Of a stretch of DNA of 44,653 nucleotides, positions 1 to 8,915 are shown piece by piece. Within the stretch, counting starts at the first letter, position 1; each line of letters opens with the position of its first letter. The notes beneath the pieces are model-generated. The model saw nothing but the letters and a program-made list of their open reading frames with translations. It did no database searches and was not told where the DNA came from. Origin of the DNA: Marinibacterium sp. (GTDB lineage Bacteria > Pseudomonadota > Alphaproteobacteria > Rhodobacterales > Rhodobacteraceae); assembly GCA_017643305.1 (NCBI GenBank), contig JAEPNQ010000024.1, positions 1-44,653 on the forward strand, in the 5' to 3' direction. Position numbers and translations under genes: made by a program.

Positions 1-434
1 CTGACCATGGCGCGACGGAGGTGGCGCTGGGATCGGTGCTGGCCAAACCCACCGATTTCGATCTGTCTGCAACGGAGGCGTTTCAGCCCGCGCTGTTCAT
101 CGCCACGCCGATCCTGAAATACCTGCCGGGCAATCCGTTGCCGGGACTCGACTGGCTGCCTGCCGGGAAGCGCCGCGCACATATTGCGATCTATGGCGGA
201 TACTGGAAGGCAAAACCTGTCTGGCCTGCGGGCTATAATTGTTTCGGAGTGTTTGGGCATTCCTCCAACCAGGAAATGTGGGCGGGGCCGGTGCTGGGTT
301 TCTCCCCAGTGGATGACTTCGCCCTGCTGCGCCCAACCCAGAGCGAAGCGGTTTTGCCGGAGTTTGGCGAGGTGGTTGTGCATTCCAAAGGCCAGATCAT
401 CCAGCGCTGGGCAACCCTGCCGGTGGCGCAATAA
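1..434 (+). CDS. Unknown protein, C-terminal part (5' end outside window)
   Basis: The reading frame is open from the left edge (first whole codon at base 3) to a TAA at 434, so the start lies outside the window. An internal GTG at 21 is available, but nothing marks it as the true start. About 143 residues are visible. I do not recognise the family. The visible part is rich in Pro, Gly and Trp/Phe (for example WPAGYNCFGVFGHSS) and has no membrane segment, so it looks like the C-terminal part of a soluble globular protein. Codon use is like that of its neighbours. About 158 bases separate it from the glycine-zipper gene on the same strand. Its being coding is fairly safe because GC3 is high and no other frame is better. 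Its function is unknown. Confidence 0.6.
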   Translation, partial: DHGATEVALGSVLAKPTDFDLSATEAFQPALFIATPILKYLPGNPLPGLDWLPAGKRRAHIAIYGGYWKAKPVWPAGYNCFGVFGHSSNQEMWAGPVLGFSPVDDFALLRPTQSEAVLPEFGEVVVHSKGQIIQRWATLPVAQ

Positions 435-592
435 GAGGCTTTTGGGGCACGGAAGCCCGCCGATTGGCAGGCGGCGATGTGCATTTTCCCGCGCATGAGA
501 TTGCATGGAGCAACGGGATGTCTATTTCCGGCCGTGTGAGCGTTAGAATGGCACTCAGATGCCCAATAAGATCGATACGAGCGGAGAATTTC

Positions 593-826
593 ATGAGTAA
601 ACCAATCAAAGCCACCCTTTGCTGTATTGCGCTGGTGGGTGCAGCTGTCTGCACGACAAATCCGGCCGCCGAACGTGAAGCCTCTTGCTTGGGCGGTACC
701 GTCGCCGGGGCTGCGGTTGGCGGACTAATAGGCAACCAGATCGGCGCAGGTTCCGGCAACGCGTTGGCCACTGCGATCGGTGCCATGGCGGGTGGCGCGG
801 CAGCGGCGACCAGCATGAAGTGCTGA
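593..826 (+). CDS. Small glycine-zipper envelope protein
   Basis: A 77-residue protein. The ATG at 593 is chosen because GGAG lies about 7 bases upstream; a longer frame opening at 464 has no such signal. Residues 1-20 are a hydrophobic export-type segment. The body carries the repeated glycine pattern GGTVAGAAVGGLIGNQIGAG and a second Gly/Ala-rich stretch, as in glycine-zipper 2TM (SlyB/Rick_17kDa-like) proteins of the cell envelope. A cysteine near residue 20 suggests a lipoprotein, but the preceding valine is not a canonical lipobox residue, so lipidation is doubtful. It converges on trpE, about 200 bases away, with no clear terminator between them. Its role is unknown; such proteins usually sit in the outer or inner membrane. 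Confidence 0.7.
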   Translation: MSKPIKATLCCIALVGAAVCTTNPAAEREASCLGGTVAGAAVGGLIGNQIGAGSGNALATAIGAMAGGAAAATSMKC

Positions 827-1029
827 TGCAGGTCCAAGCAGGATCTTGACCGACGAAAGACCCCAACATGTGACCACGGCAATTCAGGGCCGCCGCAAAT
901 AGACGAGCCGTACCCCGGCGCAGTGATTTAGGGATGTTGGTCTACCGTTTTCGTGGTTCGACAAAGTTCGCGGGATAAAACGGTACCGTGCGCCTTTGGT
1001 TCGCTGATGCGCAGCTTCGGGAATTGTCT

Positions 1030-2541
1030 CTACCGGTTTCCCCGTCCCGTGAACCGTGCCGCGTCTGCCGCTGCGCGGCGAATGGCGTTGGATTTATGGA
1101 CGGTCTCCATATACTCGGCCTCGGGGTTGCTGTCATAGACAACGCCGCCACCCGCCTGGATATACAGTTTTTCGTCCTTCACGATAGCCGTACGCAGGGC
1201 GATGCACATGTCCATGTCGCCACCCGCGCTGATATATCCGCAGCCGCCGCCATAGACACCGCGTTTCTCGGGCTCCAGTTCATCGATGATTTCCATCGCG
1301 CGGACCTTGGGTGCACCGGAAACCGTGCCCGCCGGCATCCCGGCAAAATAGGCGTCCAGCGCGTCCTTGTCGTCGTCCAGTTCGCCCACCACGTTCGAAA
1401 CGATATGCATGACATGGCTGTAGCGTTCGATGATAAACTTCTCGGTCGGGCGCACCGTGCCGATCTTGGCCACACGGCCACAATCGTTGCGGCCGAGGTC
1501 CAGCAGCATAAGGTGTTCTGCCAGTTCCTTTTCATCCCCCAGCAGATCGACTTCCAGCGCCTTGTCTTCTTCCGGCGTGGCGCCGCGCGGGCGGGTGCCT
1601 GCGATTGGGCGGATGGTGACCTCGTTGCCAAAGACCCGAACGAGGATTTCTGGCGACGCGCCCACGACCTGAAAACCGCCGAAGTTGAAATAGAACATGA
1701 ACGGTGAAGGGTTTGTCCGCCGGAGCGACCGGTAGAGCGCGAAGGGCGGCTGGCGGAATTCCTGCGTCCAGCGCTGGGCCGGGACCACCTGAAAAATGTC
1801 ACCTGCGCGGATGTAATCCTTGGCCTTCTCCACAGCGGCCTTGTAGCCGTCCTTGGTGAAATTGCTGACCGGCGGGCCCGCATCCTGAGCTTCGCCCAGA
1901 TCCCGGGTTTCGCCCGGCATGGCGCGGTCCAGATCGCGCACCGCGTCCATCACGCGTTCGGCGGCCTGGGCATAGGCGGCACGGGCCGATTGGCCTTCGC
2001 TGACCCAAGCCGGTGATACCACGGTTACGTCACCCTTGACCCCGTCCAGCACCGCCACGACAGACGGTCGTTGCATCAATCCATCTGGCAGGCCCAGCGG
2101 ATCGGGATTCACGTCGGGCAGATTTTCGATCAGCCGCACCATGTCATAGCCCAGGTAACCGAAAAGTCCTGCAGCGGCCTGCGGCAGGTCTTCGGGTAGG
2201 TCAATCCGGCTTTCGGCCAGCAGCGCGCGCAGATTATCGAGCGGGTTGCCGTCCTGCGGTTCGAAACCGTCGGGGTCAAACCGGGCGGAGCGGTTCAGCT
2301 CCGATTGCGTGCCTCGGCAGCGCCAGACCAGATCAGGCTTCATGCCAATGATAGAATAGCGCCCGCGTACTTCGCCGCCAGTAACCGATTCCAACATGAA
2401 ACTGTCGGTTTGCGCGCCAGTCAGCTTCAGCATCAGCGATACAGGCGTATCTAGATCCGCCGCGAGGCGGGTGGATACGACTTGGTTTTCTCTGGCTTCG
2501 TAGGCAGCTGCGAAGGTTTCGAAATCCGGCGTCAGGGCCAT
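1030..2541 (-). CDS. trpE: Anthranilate synthase component I
   Basis: It makes anthranilate from chorismate, the first committed step of tryptophan synthesis, and normally works with the TrpG glutaminase. The protein is 503 residues, the usual length. The N-terminal half has the Trp-binding region (VSLMLKL, FMLESV). The C-terminal chorismate-binding domain shows PIAGTRPRG, LDLGRNDCGRVA, GTVSGAPKVRAMEII and the terminal GGGVVYDSNPEAEYMET signature. The ATG overlaps the stop of the upstream ppiD by one base (TGATG), so translation is coupled. No trp leader peptide or attenuator is present, as expected for a gene that starts inside an operon. trpG does not follow within the window; the next 1 kb downstream is convergent, unrelated DNA. 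Confidence 0.96.
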   Translation of the reverse strand: MALTPDFETFAAAYEARENQVVSTRLAADLDTPVSLMLKLTGAQTDSFMLESVTGGEVRGRYSIIGMKPDLVWRCRGTQSELNRSARFDPDGFEPQDGNPLDNLRALLAESRIDLPEDLPQAAAGLFGYLGYDMVRLIENLPDVNPDPLGLPDGLMQRPSVVAVLDGVKGDVTVVSPAWVSEGQSARAAYAQAAERVMDAVRDLDRAMPGETRDLGEAQDAGPPVSNFTKDGYKAAVEKAKDYIRAGDIFQVVPAQRWTQEFRQPPFALYRSLRRTNPSPFMFYFNFGGFQVVGASPEILVRVFGNEVTIRPIAGTRPRGATPEEDKALEVDLLGDEKELAEHLMLLDLGRNDCGRVAKIGTVRPTEKFIIERYSHVMHIVSNVVGELDDDKDALDAYFAGMPAGTVSGAPKVRAMEIIDELEPEKRGVYGGGCGYISAGGDMDMCIALRTAIVKDEKLYIQAGGGVVYDSNPEAEYMETVHKSNAIRRAAADAARFTGRGNR

Positions 2542-4394
2542 CAGTTCCCGCCTGTCTGAATGCTGGTCTGCACCGCCTCCAATGCACGCTGGTCGATTTG
2601 CGGGCTGGCACGACGCTGCGCGTCGGCCATGTAGGCTTCGAACAGGGCAGAGGCCAGCGCCTGATTCGCCTCGCTTTGCATCCCGTCGCTAAACCGCTGC
2701 AATTCCGGTGTGTCCTCGGCGGCTTCGATACGGTCCAGGCGTACGATCTGCACGGTTGCCCCGGCCGGAATCACACGCACATCGCCCGGTTCCATTTCGA
2801 AAACTTGGATCATGAAATCGGGCGCGGTACCGTCAATATAGGCCTGTCGCATCAGGCCGTTTTCGACCCGCATGTTCAGTCCCGCTTCGGTGAAATCGCC
2901 AAGTTCGGCCAGTTTCAACACCGCAGCGGCGGCATAGGTTTCCAGCGCGAGACGTGTTTCGGCCTCCGTCCAGGCGGCGATCACCTGATTGCGGGCACTT
3001 TCAAATGGCTCGGGGCGCTCGGGCAGGGTTTCGTCCAGGCGCAGGGCAAAAAGCCCGCCATCTTCCAGATAGCCCATTTCTGGATAGTCCTCGGCCGTGA
3101 CGGTGGCTGCCGTGCTGCGGAACGCATCATATGCGGCCACGCCTTCGGAAACCTCCGTGGACCAGTCAATTTGACCCAGTTCCGCATCGGTTTCCTCGGC
3201 CAGTTCTTCCAGCGTCGCACCACCGGCGAGCAGATCATCCATTGGGCCTGCCTGAACTTCGATCATGCGGCGGGCGCGGTCAGCGGCCAGTTCATCACGA
3301 AGTTCCGGCATGGCGCCTTCGAAGCTGGTCATGCGCGCCGCCAGCGTTCCGTTTACGCGGAACAGCGCCGGTCCCAGCGAGGAGGGCAGTGGCCCGACCA
3401 CATCGCCGATTTCGGCGGCGAACACGGCCTCTCCCGCGTCTTCGAGGTCGCCGATTGTCACGTCGCCCAAATCCACATCCTGCAGGGCCAGCCCACGATC
3501 TTCGACCAGGCGTTCAAACGTGGTGCCGCCCACTTCCAGCTGGGCCTTGGCATCATTGGCGGCGGCCTCATCGCTGAAAACCAGCCGTTCCACCAGCCGT
3601 CGTTCCGGCACTTGGTAGGTGTCGGCCCGTTGGTCGTAGAGCGTGCGCAGGCTGGCTTCGTCCACCTCGACCTGATCCAGAATCATTTCGGGTGTCAGCA
3701 GCACGTAAGTCAGCTTTTTGGTTTCGGGCAGACGAAAATCATCCGGATTGGCGTCGTAATAAGCCCGAAGCGCGGTATCGTCAGGTTCACCGATCGGTTC
3801 TGCCAGATCCGCGGCGGTCAGGCCGGACCAGGTAAAACTGCGCCGTTCGCCCACAAAGGCGGTCAACGTTTCAGCATAGGTGTTGGGCATCTGTGCCGCG
3901 GAAACAATGGCACCTTGGGCCAACGTTCGGGCGCTTTCGGCGCGGAGGTCTTCTTCGAATTCAGTTTCCGAAAGCCCGGCCTGCTCGATCGCAAAGCGAT
4001 AGGATTCGCGGTCAAAATTACCGTCGAGCCCCTGGAAAGCTGGGATGCGTTCCAGTTCCTGCAGCACGGTTTCGTCACCGACAGACAGACCGATATTTGC
4101 AACCTCATCATCCAGCGCGGCCAGCGCAACAAGCCGGCCAAGTACAACCTGGTCGATGCCGAACAGGCGAACCTGTTCCATCGTCAGGGATTGGCCGATT
4201 TGCGCTTCGGTGGCGCGAATTTCGCGTTGTAGTTCACGGTAATATTCATCCACCGTGATCGACTGGCTGCCGACACTGCCCACGGTGCGGATGCTTCCGC
4301 CCAGGTTGGTGACCCCGAATCCGCCCAGACCCAGGATCAGTAGACCCAGAATGATCCAGACGAATGTTTTCGACAGGCTGTTCTCTTTGGCCAT
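2541..4394 (-). CDS. ppiD: PpiD/SurA-type periplasmic peptidyl-prolyl isomerase chaperone
   Basis: A membrane-anchored periplasmic folding factor of 617 residues. Residues 1-8 are cytoplasmic and 9-30 form one transmembrane helix (FVWIILGLLILGLGGFG). The SurA_N-like chaperone domain follows (about 35-190, including FDRESYRFAIEQAGLSETEFEEDLR). A parvulin-type rotamase region lies at about 230-350, and a long C-terminal chaperone section follows. The parvulin core is divergent, so chaperone activity may matter more than isomerase activity. The ATG at 4394 lies just before the membrane anchor. Its stop shares one base with the trpE start, which makes ppiD the first gene of a ppiD-trpE transcript. 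The order ppiD-trpE is one I associate with alphaproteobacteria. There is no evident functional link to tryptophan. Confidence 0.9.
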   Translation of the reverse strand: MAKENSLSKTFVWIILGLLILGLGGFGVTNLGGSIRTVGSVGSQSITVDEYYRELQREIRATEAQIGQSLTMEQVRLFGIDQVVLGRLVALAALDDEVANIGLSVGDETVLQELERIPAFQGLDGNFDRESYRFAIEQAGLSETEFEEDLRAESARTLAQGAIVSAAQMPNTYAETLTAFVGERRSFTWSGLTAADLAEPIGEPDDTALRAYYDANPDDFRLPETKKLTYVLLTPEMILDQVEVDEASLRTLYDQRADTYQVPERRLVERLVFSDEAAANDAKAQLEVGGTTFERLVEDRGLALQDVDLGDVTIGDLEDAGEAVFAAEIGDVVGPLPSSLGPALFRVNGTLAARMTSFEGAMPELRDELAADRARRMIEVQAGPMDDLLAGGATLEELAEETDAELGQIDWSTEVSEGVAAYDAFRSTAATVTAEDYPEMGYLEDGGLFALRLDETLPERPEPFESARNQVIAAWTEAETRLALETYAAAAVLKLAELGDFTEAGLNMRVENGLMRQAYIDGTAPDFMIQVFEMEPGDVRVIPAGATVQIVRLDRIEAAEDTPELQRFSDGMQSEANQALASALFEAYMADAQRRASPQIDQRALEAVQTSIQTGGN

Positions 4395-4452
4395 ATCGCC
4401 CTCTGCGCTGTTGTCGAGCGTTGTCTACGATGGGCAGGGAGGGGGGGCAAGG

Positions 4453-5628
4453 TCAGATGGTAACGCTGGCTAGCCGTTTCAGTGTTTCCTGCAGCCCGGC
4501 CCGGTCCGCATTGGCAAAGGCGATGCGCAACTGGCGTGCGCCACCGGGGTCATCACTGGGCGTGAACATGGTGGCGGGCAGAACTAGGAGACTGGCCTCC
4601 TCCACCAGATGTTTTGCGAGGGTGTCGGAGGAGGTGTCGAACGGGTGCTCGACGTAGGCAAAATAGGCCCCGAGACCAAGCAGTTTCCAGCCCTTGTCGG
4701 CCAGCGGCTGAAATCCGTCGGCAATGGCCGCCCGGCGGTCGAGGATTTCGTGCCGCTCCCCGGCCACCCAGTCCTGCAGGTTCTGCATGCCCCAGAGCGC
4801 GGCAAACTGGCCGATCTGGCTGGGGCAGATGGTGACTGTGTCCAGGAATTTTTCAATTTCGGCCAGCAGGGCGGGGGAGCTTGCCAGCGCCCCAACCCGA
4901 TGGCCGGTGAGCCGGTAGGTTTTCGAGAAGGAATAGAGATGTACGAGCGTCTGGTCCCAGTCGGGATCTTCGAAAAGGGCGTGCGGGGCATCTTCGGTGG
5001 CGAGGAAATCGCGATAGGTTTCATCAAGGATCAGCCGCACGCCGTGGTCGCGGGCCAATGCGTAGAACTCTGCAATCAGTTCAGGCGGGTATTCCAAGCC
5101 GCAGGGGTTGTTCGGGCTGACCAGCGCGATGGCGCGGGTGCGGGGGGTTATGCGAGCCCTGGCAATTTGGGGATCAGGCAGCAGGGTGGCATCTGTCGGG
5201 ATCGGTATGGCAGTGGCGCCAACCATATCGAGATACATTTTGTGATTGAAATACCAGGGAGTTGGAAGGAGAACTTCATCCCCCTGGGTGGTCAGCGCGG
5301 AAAGGGCCGCAGCGAAGGCTTCGTTGCAGCCCGAGGTGATGGCAACCTGTTTGGTGCGAACTGGTCCGCCGTAGCGAGCAGAGATTTCGTCCGCCAGTGC
5401 GCTGCGCAATTCCGGCAGGCCGAGGACCGCACCGTAGAGATGAACTTCGGGCCGGTTGGTTACGATGTCGGCGATGTAAGCGCAGAGCGCGGGTGGCGGC
5501 GGGGCGACCGGCGCGGCCTGGCTGAGATTGATCAGGGGGCGGTCGGCGGGGAAGGTGACGCCGTCCAGCCATTTCTTGGCCTCGACGATGGGGGCGGGGA
5601 AGGTGGATTGGGTGCGGGTCGGGCGCAT
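4453..5628 (-). CDS. Class I/II PLP-dependent aminotransferase
   Basis: A fold-type I transaminase of 391 residues. The Schiff-base lysine is K236 in LYSFSKTYRLTG. The cofactor-binding residues are in SPNNPCG (171-177) and DETYRDF (202-208). The substrate is not predictable from sequence, although aromatic or aspartate-like amino acids are plausible. I chose the ATG at 5628 (MRPTRTQ) over an upstream ATG at 5697. The extra 23 codons would run through an intergenic word typical of Rhodobacterales (5671-5694) and are Pro/Asn-rich with no similarity to the family, and GAG lies upstream of 5628. It is monocistronic or the first gene before ppiD, with 58 bases between them. Its physiological pathway is unknown. 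Confidence 0.85.
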   Translation of the reverse strand: MRPTRTQSTFPAPIVEAKKWLDGVTFPADRPLINLSQAAPVAPPPPALCAYIADIVTNRPEVHLYGAVLGLPELRSALADEISARYGGPVRTKQVAITSGCNEAFAAALSALTTQGDEVLLPTPWYFNHKMYLDMVGATAIPIPTDATLLPDPQIARARITPRTRAIALVSPNNPCGLEYPPELIAEFYALARDHGVRLILDETYRDFLATEDAPHALFEDPDWDQTLVHLYSFSKTYRLTGHRVGALASSPALLAEIEKFLDTVTICPSQIGQFAALWGMQNLQDWVAGERHEILDRRAAIADGFQPLADKGWKLLGLGAYFAYVEHPFDTSSDTLAKHLVEEASLLVLPATMFTPSDDPGGARQLRIAFANADRAGLQETLKRLASVTI

Positions 5629-6162
5629 GGGACACTCGGCAACTGGGGCGTTTGGGTTCGAGGGTGGAGTTTGAGTATTTTTCCCAACAAGAAGCAAGTG
5701 ACGTTCGCAGCGGTTGAGCTGTCTTGGGGCTGTGTTGGCGATTGAGTGAATGTTGCGGAGCGTTACGCTGGTTGTCAGGGCAGATTTGTGCGCGTTAACG
5801 TTAATTGCTGTTAAGGTTAATTTCGGGAATGTTTAGGCAAAGCGGTGGGCTGGTTTTGGCGATCTGGATGATGCTGCGGTAACGGCCAATGTGCAAAGGC
5901 ATGAGGGGGGCGGGAACGCACCGGCCGTGCGTGTCGGCGATGGCGAGGGATAAACGCGGAGTATGCGTTGATCTCTGAAACCGCGTGGTTTCCGGCGCGT
6001 TAAACTTCATGGCGGGTAGGGTTAATGCCCATTAAACCTTAGGGTTTGATGTTCACGCAGGGTATCCAGGGTTTTCGCCCCGATTGGTCGTTGAGCGGCG
6101 AATGGCGCAACCGGGGGCGGCGGGGTACACCACTCGCGGTCCAGCAGGGCGACAGCCTGGGG
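5629..6162. other. 534-base intergenic region with TTAA clusters and hairpins
   Basis: No credible gene is visible; a 69-codon minus-strand frame (5801-6010) has no ribosome-binding site or family likeness. Contents: a GAGTATTT-type intergenic word at 5671-5694. Four TTAA words lie at 5795, 5801, 5811 and 5817, the inner two six bases apart. A perfect 6-bp hairpin GAAACC-GCGT-GGTTTC sits at 5977-5992. Two more TTAA words six bases apart lie at 6022 and 6032, within the imperfect palindrome GGGTTAATGCCCATTAAACC. The TTAA pairs resemble CtrA boxes, but those have seven spacer bases, so CtrA binding is only a guess. Confidence 0.5.
5671..5694 (+). repeat. Rhodobacterales-type intergenic word, copy 1
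   Basis: The word TTGAGTATTTTTCCCAACAA followed by GAAG is the first of two related words in the window (the other is at 39814-39839). From memory, GAGTATTT..CCAAGA.GAAG is a very frequent intergenic word in Rhodobacterales genomes. Its function is not known to me. This copy lies just outside the 5' end of the minus-strand aminotransferase gene. Confidence 0.5.
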
Positions 6163-6666
6163 TCAGTCGCGCCCGCGATATGGCTCCACATACTGCAGGG
6201 CCATGTCCCAGGGGAAGAAGATCCACGTATCCTGGCTGACCTCGGTGATGAACGTGTTCACCTGCGGGCGGCCTTTGGGTTTGGCGTAAACCGTTGCGAA
6301 ATGCGCGTTGGGATACATAGAGCGCACGACCTCCAGTGTTTTGCCAGTGTCGACCAGGTCATCCACGATCAAGATGCCGGTGCCGTCGCCCATCAACTCT
6401 GTATCCGGATGCTTCAGCACTTTGGCATCGGCCTGGGCCTGATGGTCGTAGGATTTGATGCTGATCGTGTCTACAGTGCGAATATCCAGTTCTCGGCTGA
6501 CGATCATCGCGGGTGCCATACCGCCACGGGTGACTGCCACAACCGCCCGCCATGCGCCATTATCCGGCCCCTGACCGTCCAGTCGCCAAGCCAAAGCGCG
6601 CGCGTCGCGGTGGATCTGATCCCAACTGATGTGGAAGCCTTTTTCGTGGGGCAGGCGGTCGTTCAT
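6163..6666 (-). CDS. gpt: Xanthine(-guanine) phosphoribosyltransferase
   Basis: A purine-salvage enzyme that transfers phosphoribose from PRPP to xanthine or guanine, giving XMP or GMP. It is 167 residues, close to other Gpt proteins. The PRPP-binding signature [13 protein letters not shown] lies at about residues 98-110. An early [11 protein letters not shown] segment and a C-terminal WIFFPWD base-binding motif are typical of Gpt. The ATG at 6666 has AAGGAA 7 bases upstream. It lies downstream of fabI on the same strand with a 38-base gap, so the two may be cotranscribed. Confidence 0.95.
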   Translation of the reverse strand: MNDRLPHEKGFHISWDQIHRDARALAWRLDGQGPDNGAWRAVVAVTRGGMAPAMIVSRELDIRTVDTISIKSYDHQAQADAKVLKHPDTELMGDGTGILIVDDLVDTGKTLEVVRSMYPNAHFATVYAKPKGRPQVNTFITEVSQDTWIFFPWDMALQYVEPYRGRD

Positions 6667-6704
6667 GTCTTGTTCCTTGGTAGCAGCGGTCGTGGGCTGC
6701 GGTA

Positions 6705-7511
6705 TTAGCTTTTCTCGATGTCAGGCGCGTCGACTGCCTTCATGCCGACCACGTGATAGCCTGCATCCACATGCAGGTTTTCTCCGGTCACACCAGAGCT
6801 GAGATCGCTCAGCAGGTACAAGGCAGATTTGCCGACATCGTCAGTGGTCACGTTGCGGCGCAGGGGCGAATTATATTCGTTCCATTTCATGATGTAGCGG
6901 AAATCGCCAATGCCGGAAGCTGCCAGCGTTTTGATAGGCCCGGCCGAGATGGCGTTGACCCGGATGCCGTCTTTACCCAGGTCTTCGGCGAGGTACTTTA
7001 CCGACGCCTCCAGCGCCGCTTTGGCCACGCCCATAACGTTGTAATGTGGCATGACCTGCTCAGCACCATAATAGGTGAGCGTCAGCATCGATCCGCCATC
7101 TTTCATCATCTTTTCCGCACGCTGTGCGACGGCAGTGAAGGAATAGACCGAAATGTCCATGGTCATGGCGAAATTATCGCGTGAAGTGTCCACGTAGCGG
7201 CCGCGCAGTTCGTTCTTGTCGGAAAAGCCGATGGCGTGCACGACAAAGTCCAGTTCATCCCAGGCCTCACCCAAAGCGGCGAACATTGCATCGATGGAAG
7301 GTTCGTCGCCCACGTCGCAGGGCAGGACAATGGTGCTGCCCAATTGTGCGGCCAGCGGATCAACCCGTTTCTTTAGGGCCTCGCCCTGATATGAAAAGGC
7401 CAGTTCCGCTCCGGCGTCGGCGCAGGCGCGCGCGATGCCCCATGCGATGGATTTGTCATTCGCCAGCCCCATGATCAGCCCGCGTTTCCCGGCCATCAGC
7501 GTCCCAGACAT
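6705..7511 (-). CDS. fabI: Enoyl-[acyl-carrier-protein] reductase (NADH)
   Basis: It reduces trans-2-enoyl-ACP in the last step of each fatty-acid elongation cycle. It is 268 residues with the atypical short-chain dehydrogenase layout of Fab[12 protein letters not shown] in place of the usual Rossmann glycine motif, and the catalytic Tyr-x6-Lys in YNVMGVAK. The typical [11 protein letters not shown] and the C-terminal [12 protein letters not shown] are present. I start at the ATG at 7511 ([11 protein letters not shown]), with AGGG upstream. A start at 7544 would add 11 residues with no similarity. It is divergent from pdxH, 125 bases away. Confidence 0.95.
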   Translation of the reverse strand: MSGTLMAGKRGLIMGLANDKSIAWGIARACADAGAELAFSYQGEALKKRVDPLAAQLGSTIVLPCDVGDEPSIDAMFAALGEAWDELDFVVHAIGFSDKNELRGRYVDTSRDNFAMTMDISVYSFTAVAQRAEKMMKDGGSMLTLTYYGAEQVMPHYNVMGVAKAALEASVKYLAEDLGKDGIRVNAISAGPIKTLAASGIGDFRYIMKWNEYNSPLRRNVTTDDVGKSALYLLSDLSSGVTGENLHVDAGYHVVGMKAVDAPDIEKS

Positions 7512-7636
7512 AGCAATCGCCCTTTGCTGTCTTGCATTGGCCAAAAACTTTAGGCGATTGCCCAGACCGCTTCAAGGGACGCCTTGCCGGGCCTATGGGG
7601 CCACACTAGTTTTGCAAGGATCACAGGAGACAGACG

Positions 7637-8242
7637 ATGAGTGACAGAAGCGGGATTTTTGCAGGCGACGATCCGTTCGAGATTGCACGTATTTGGTTGG
7701 CCGAAGCCGAAGCGGCCGAAGTGAACGATCCGAACGCAATTGCGCTGTCCACAGTGGACGCCGACGGACTGCCGAATGCGCGCATGGTCCTGTTGAAGGA
7801 CATCGAAGATGCGGGCTTTGTGTTCTATACAAATTACGGGAGCGCCAAGGCCCAGGAACTGGACAATGCGCGGAAAGCTGCTTTCGTGATGCACTGGAAA
7901 TCCCTGTGCCGTCAGATCCGCGTCCGGGGTACCGTAACGCGCGAATCGGGGCCGCAAGCGGACGCTTATTACGCGTCCCGCTCGCTGAAGAGCCGACTTG
8001 GTGCCTGGGCCTCAAATCAGTCGCAGCCGTTGGAAAGTCGCACGGCGCTGATGGCAGAGGTGGCCCGGGTCACCGCCAGCCATGGCACCCAGCCTGAACG
8101 CCCACCGTTTTGGGGGGGATATCGGATCACGCCCGTGGAAATCGAGTTCTGGGCCGATGGCGCATTTCGGTTGCATGATCGGTTCGTCTGGCGGAGGAGC
8201 GGGCCCGGTGACGTTTGGTCGATTCAACGCCTTTCTCCATGA
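7637..8242 (+). CDS. pdxH: Pyridoxamine 5'-phosphate oxidase
   Basis: An FMN-dependent oxidase that makes the vitamin B6 cofactor PLP from PNP or PMP. It is 201 residues. Family marks are [20 protein letters not shown] (FMN site), the [10 protein letters not shown] region, and the C-terminal W.DG.FRLHDRF.WRR..PG. pattern that ends in the RLSP tail of the family. The ATG has AGGAG about 7 bases upstream. It probably has its own promoter in the 125 bases shared with fabI. Confidence 0.96.
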   Translation: MSDRSGIFAGDDPFEIARIWLAEAEAAEVNDPNAIALSTVDADGLPNARMVLLKDIEDAGFVFYTNYGSAKAQELDNARKAAFVMHWKSLCRQIRVRGTVTRESGPQADAYYASRSLKSRLGAWASNQSQPLESRTALMAEVARVTASHGTQPERPPFWGGYRITPVEIEFWADGAFRLHDRFVWRRSGPGDVWSIQRLSP

Positions 8243-8378
8243 TTGTGCCCAAGACATTCACGTTTCGTGAACTGGAAACGGCTGAAATCAATTAACAAAT
8301 AATTTGACAAAAAGGTTGCGCACAGGCAGGGGTATTTAACTTCTATGATATGGCGAACGTAAGGTAACGGAAAGAGAT

Positions 8379-8915
8379 TTGGCGGACGATCTTGGCAGCA
8401 TGCATCATGTCAAAGGGCATGTGAAATGGTTCGATCCAGGTAAGGGATTCGGATTTGTGGTCGCTGAAAATGGCGGGCCGGACATTTTGCTGCATATGAA
8501 CGTCTTGCGGAATTTCGGGCAAAGCTCCGTTGCCGATGGTTCGATCGTAGAGGTTGTGACCCATCGGACTGAGCGCGGGGTTCAGGCGATCGAGGTTGTG
8601 TCGATCATACCGCCGCCGCGGGACGCAGAGCCGCCGTTGACAGATATCGTGCGTCTGGATCGGCACGAAATCCAGCAAGCCGCGCTGGAACCGGCCCGGG
8701 TGAAGTGGTTCGACAAGGGCAAGGGTTTTGGCTTTGCCAATGTTTTCGGACGGTCTGAGGATGTTTTCCTGCATATCGAGGTTCTGCGGTTGTCCGGTCT
8801 CGCGGATTTGCAGCCCGGCGAAGCGCTGGCTTTGCGGGTGATCGATGGCGAACGCGGTCGGATGGCGGCCGAGGTGTTGGCCTGGGAGGCCGGGATAAAT
8901 GAGGACGCGAAGTAA
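8379..8915 (+). CDS. Protein with two cold-shock (CspA-type) domains
   Basis: A 178-residue RNA/DNA-binding protein. CSD 1 is at about residues 10-75 (GHVKWFDPGKGFGFV with RNP1-like KGFGFV). CSD 2 is at about 105-170 (VKWFDKGKGFGFAN, VFLHIEVL). The linker is proline-rich (IPPPRDAEPP). The start is the TTG at 8379, because GGAAAGAG lies just upstream; an ATG at 8400 is the alternative and would remove seven residues. The upstream 136 bases are A/T-rich with a TTGACA word and a TATGAT word, but their spacing is not canonical. The last 17 bases overlap the DUF192 gene, so the two are translationally linked. It probably acts as an RNA chaperone or transcript stabiliser. Confidence 0.88.
   Translation: MADDLGSMHHVKGHVKWFDPGKGFGFVVAENGGPDILLHMNVLRNFGQSSVADGSIVEVVTHRTERGVQAIEVVSIIPPPRDAEPPLTDIVRLDRHEIQQAALEPARVKWFDKGKGFGFANVFGRSEDVFLHIEVLRLSGLADLQPGEALALRVIDGERGRMAAEVLAWEAGINEDAK

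Noticed and set aside
2598-4232. 544-codon plus-strand frame opposite ppiD
   Set aside because: Mirror frame of a well-recognised gene in GC-rich DNA; no ribosome site, low-complexity composition, no family likeness. The same applies to the long frames opposite the 4.5-5.6 kb aminotransferase, nrdJ, cysS and lon.
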